A DNA stretch of 6,540 nt from Calditrichota bacterium (lineage in GTDB: Bacteria > Electryoneota > RPQS01): contig JAGVEU010000210.1 of assembly GCA_020057985.1 (NCBI GenBank), positions 1 through 6,540 on the forward strand. The letters are read 5' to 3'. The notes under the pieces were generated by a model. The model searched no databases and was not told the DNA's origin. It saw only the letters and a program-made list of their open reading frames with translations. The stretch's first letter is position 1. Each line of letters starts with the position of its first letter. The position numbers and the translations under genes are program-made. Positions 4,865-6,540 of the stretch are shown piece after piece.

Positions 4865-6518
4865 ACTCCATCATCGGGATTTTGATATCCGGATGCTCTT
4901 TGGCGAAGGTGATCGCTTCGTCGTAGCCGGCGTCGACGTGGCGCATGACGCCGGTGCCCGGATCATTGGTCAGGACACGTTCGAGGCGTTTGGCCATGGC
5001 ATCAGTGCCGTCGGCGACGATCACCTGACCGGCATGGATGGAATAGCCGATGCCGACACCGCCGCCATGATGGATGCTGACCCATGATGCGCCGGAAGCC
5101 GTATTTAAGAGCGCATTGAGCAGCGGCCAGTCGGCGATGCAGTCGGAACCGTCTATCATCGATTCAGTCTCGCGATTGGGAGACGCCACAGAGCCGCAAT
5201 CAAGATGATCGCGACCGATCACTATCGGCGCAGAAATCTTCCCCTGCTTCACGAGATCGTTGATGATCGCGCCGAAGCGGGCGCGTTCACCGTAGCCGAG
5301 CCAGCATATACGTGCGGGAAGCCCCTGAAAGGCGACCCGTTTGGAGGCGAGATCAATCCAGCGGACAAGATGGGGATTATCGGAGAACTCTTTCTTGATT
5401 ACCTCATCGGTGATGGCGATGTCATACGGGTCCCCCGAAAGCGCCGCCCAGCGGAACGGACCTTTGCCCTGACAAAAGAGGGGGCGAATGTAGGCGGGCA
5501 CAAAACCGGGGAAGGCGAACGCATTCTTTAGACCATGCGCAAATGCCTGACCGCGCAGATTGTTGCCGTAATCGAAGACGACTGCACCGCGCTTCTGTAA
5601 GTCGATCATCGCCTGACAATGGACGACCATGGCGTCTTTGGCGCGTTTGATGTATTCCTGCGGGTTGGTCTGGCGCAGGCGGAGCGCTTCTTGATAGGCT
5701 ATGCCGTTCGGAACATAGCCGTTCAGTTCGTCATGGGCGGAAGTTTGATCGGTCACAATGTCTGGCACGATGTTGCGGCGCACGAGTTCAGGCAGGACAT
5801 CGGCGCAGTTGCCGACCAGACCAATCGAGACGGCGTCCTTTTTCTTCTTGGCCTCTTCAACCATTTTCAGGGCCTCGTCAAGCGAACGCGCTTTTCTGTC
5901 GCAATAACGTGATTCAATACGGCGGTCGATACGGTGCTCGTCGACTTCGACGCACAGCATGATGGCATCATTCATCGTAGCGGCAAGCGGCTGGGCGCCA
6001 CCCATACCCCCCATACCGCCGGTCAAGATCAGGCGGCCGGAGATATCGTTACAAAAATGCCTGTCACCGCAGGCGGCGAATGTCTCATAAGTGCCTTGGA
6101 GGATGCCCTGCGAGCCGATGTATATCCAGGAACCGGCGGTCATCTGGCCATACATGATCAAACCAAGTTTGTCCAATTCACGGAATTTCTCCCAGGTTGC
6201 CCAGTGAGGAACGATATTGGAGTTGGCGATCAACACGCGCGGGGCATACTCATGCGTGCGGAAAATGCCTACAGGTTTGCCGGATTGCACCAACAGGGTC
6301 TCGTCATTTTCAAGATTTTTGAGGCTACGGACAATGGCGTGATAGCACTCCCAGTTGCGCGCGGCTTTGCCGGACCCCCCATAGACGATCAGGTGTTGTG
6401 GATCTTCGGCGACATCGGGATCAAGGTTATTGTTCAGCATTCGCAGCGCCGCTTCCTGCGTCCAACCCTTGCAGGTCAGCGGTGCGCCTTTGGTATTTCG
6501 AAGCGCGATATTCTCCAT
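4863..6518 (-). CDS. hutU: Urocanate hydratase (urocanase), complete
   Basis: HutU (EC 4.2.1.49) is a cytosolic NAD+-dependent enzyme that hydrates urocanate to 4-imidazolone-5-propionate, the second step of histidine degradation. The 551-aa product has normal full length (Pseudomonas HutU is about 557). Family blocks are in order: [12 protein letters not shown] (45-56), [20 protein letters not shown] (123-142), the glycine-rich [11 protein letters not shown] (167-177), [11 protein letters not shown] (235-245), DQTSAHD (257-263), [12 protein letters not shown] (314-325), and [14 protein letters not shown] (401-414) with the catalytic Cys405. Then come [14 protein letters not shown] (437-450) and [13 protein letters not shown] (481-493). 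The start is the ATG at 6518, with GGAGG 5 nt upstream; the TTG 12 bp further up would lie at that site. Nothing else of the hut pathway is in the window; other hut genes may lie upstream, to the right. Its last 34 codons recur, diverged, at 3656-3760. Confidence 0.97.
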   Translation of the reverse strand: MENIALRNTKGAPLTCKGWTQEAALRMLNNNLDPDVAEDPQHLIVYGGSGKAARNWECYHAIVRSLKNLENDETLLVQSGKPVGIFRTHEYAPRVLIANSNIVPHWATWEKFRELDKLGLIMYGQMTAGSWIYIGSQGILQGTYETFAACGDRHFCNDISGRLILTGGMGGMGGAQPLAATMNDAIMLCVEVDEHRIDRRIESRYCDRKARSLDEALKMVEEAKKKKDAVSIGLVGNCADVLPELVRRNIVPDIVTDQTSAHDELNGYVPNGIAYQEALRLRQTNPQEYIKRAKDAMVVHCQAMIDLQKRGAVVFDYGNNLRGQAFAHGLKNAFAFPGFVPAYIRPLFCQGKGPFRWAALSGDPYDIAITDEVIKKEFSDNPHLVRWIDLASKRVAFQGLPARICWLGYGERARFGAIINDLVKQGKISAPIVIGRDHLDCGSVASPNRETESMIDGSDCIADWPLLNALLNTASGASWVSIHHGGGVGIGYSIHAGQVIVADGTDAMAKRLERVLTNDPGTGVMRHVDAGYDEAITFAKEHPDIKIPMME

Positions 6519-6540
6519 AGGTTCCTCCAATATGTCACAA

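Noticed and set aside
4854..5912. Plus-strand reading frames opposite hutU
   Set aside because: hutU is certain on the minus strand; these are mirror frames caused by its GC-rich codons.
6519..6530. Longer hutU start at TTG (MEEP before MENIAL)
   Set aside because: The added codons contain the GGAGG site that serves the ATG at 6518.

Overview
The window is bacterial. Every convincing gene lies on the minus strand, so transcription runs from right (6540) to left (1). Clear Shine-Dalgarno sites of the AGGAGG type precede most starts. Base composition is mixed: hutU is GC-rich (39 of 60 bases in 5281-5340), while the middle genes are poorer (27/60 in 3901-3960, 25/60 in 3241-3300). The protease propeptide style (a WVFF start, SRWLNAVSA before the catalytic domain) and the GYD-domain protein recall uncultured FCB-group or deltaproteobacterial-type lineages. 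That is an impression, not a placement.

Layout in transcription order. (1) 6518-4863: complete urocanate hydratase, hutU, the second step of histidine degradation. (2) 4851-3847: a 334-aa helical protein of unknown function whose ribosome-binding site overlaps the hutU stop codon. (3) 3846-3761: an 86-bp GC-rich non-coding spacer (54 of 86 G+C) with an imperfect direct repeat. (4) 3760-3656: a 105-bp remnant of a second, diverged hutU 3' end, encoding the last 34 residues and a stop codon. (5) 3621-3169 and 3111-2677: two small membrane proteins of unknown function. (6) 2602-2574: a strong sigma-70-like promoter, then at 2530-1928 an exported protein with one CxxCH haem-binding motif. (7) About 335 bp without a convincing gene. 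(8) 1592-1296: a GYD-domain protein. (9) 1170-1: an exported subtilisin-family (S8) protease that runs off the left edge before its catalytic serine.

The most notable structure is the duplicated hutU tail. The 334-aa gene sits between the intact hutU and a gap-free but diverged copy of its last 35 codons (80 of 105 bases and 27 of 34 residues identical by my count). This is the footprint expected if a DNA segment entered the 3' end of hutU carrying a replacement tail, or if foreign hutU-linked DNA recombined in and left the resident tail behind. The 334-aa gene is then the cargo, and it is placed to be translated with hutU. No integrase or transposase is visible, so the mechanism is open. The other genes show no obvious shared pathway.
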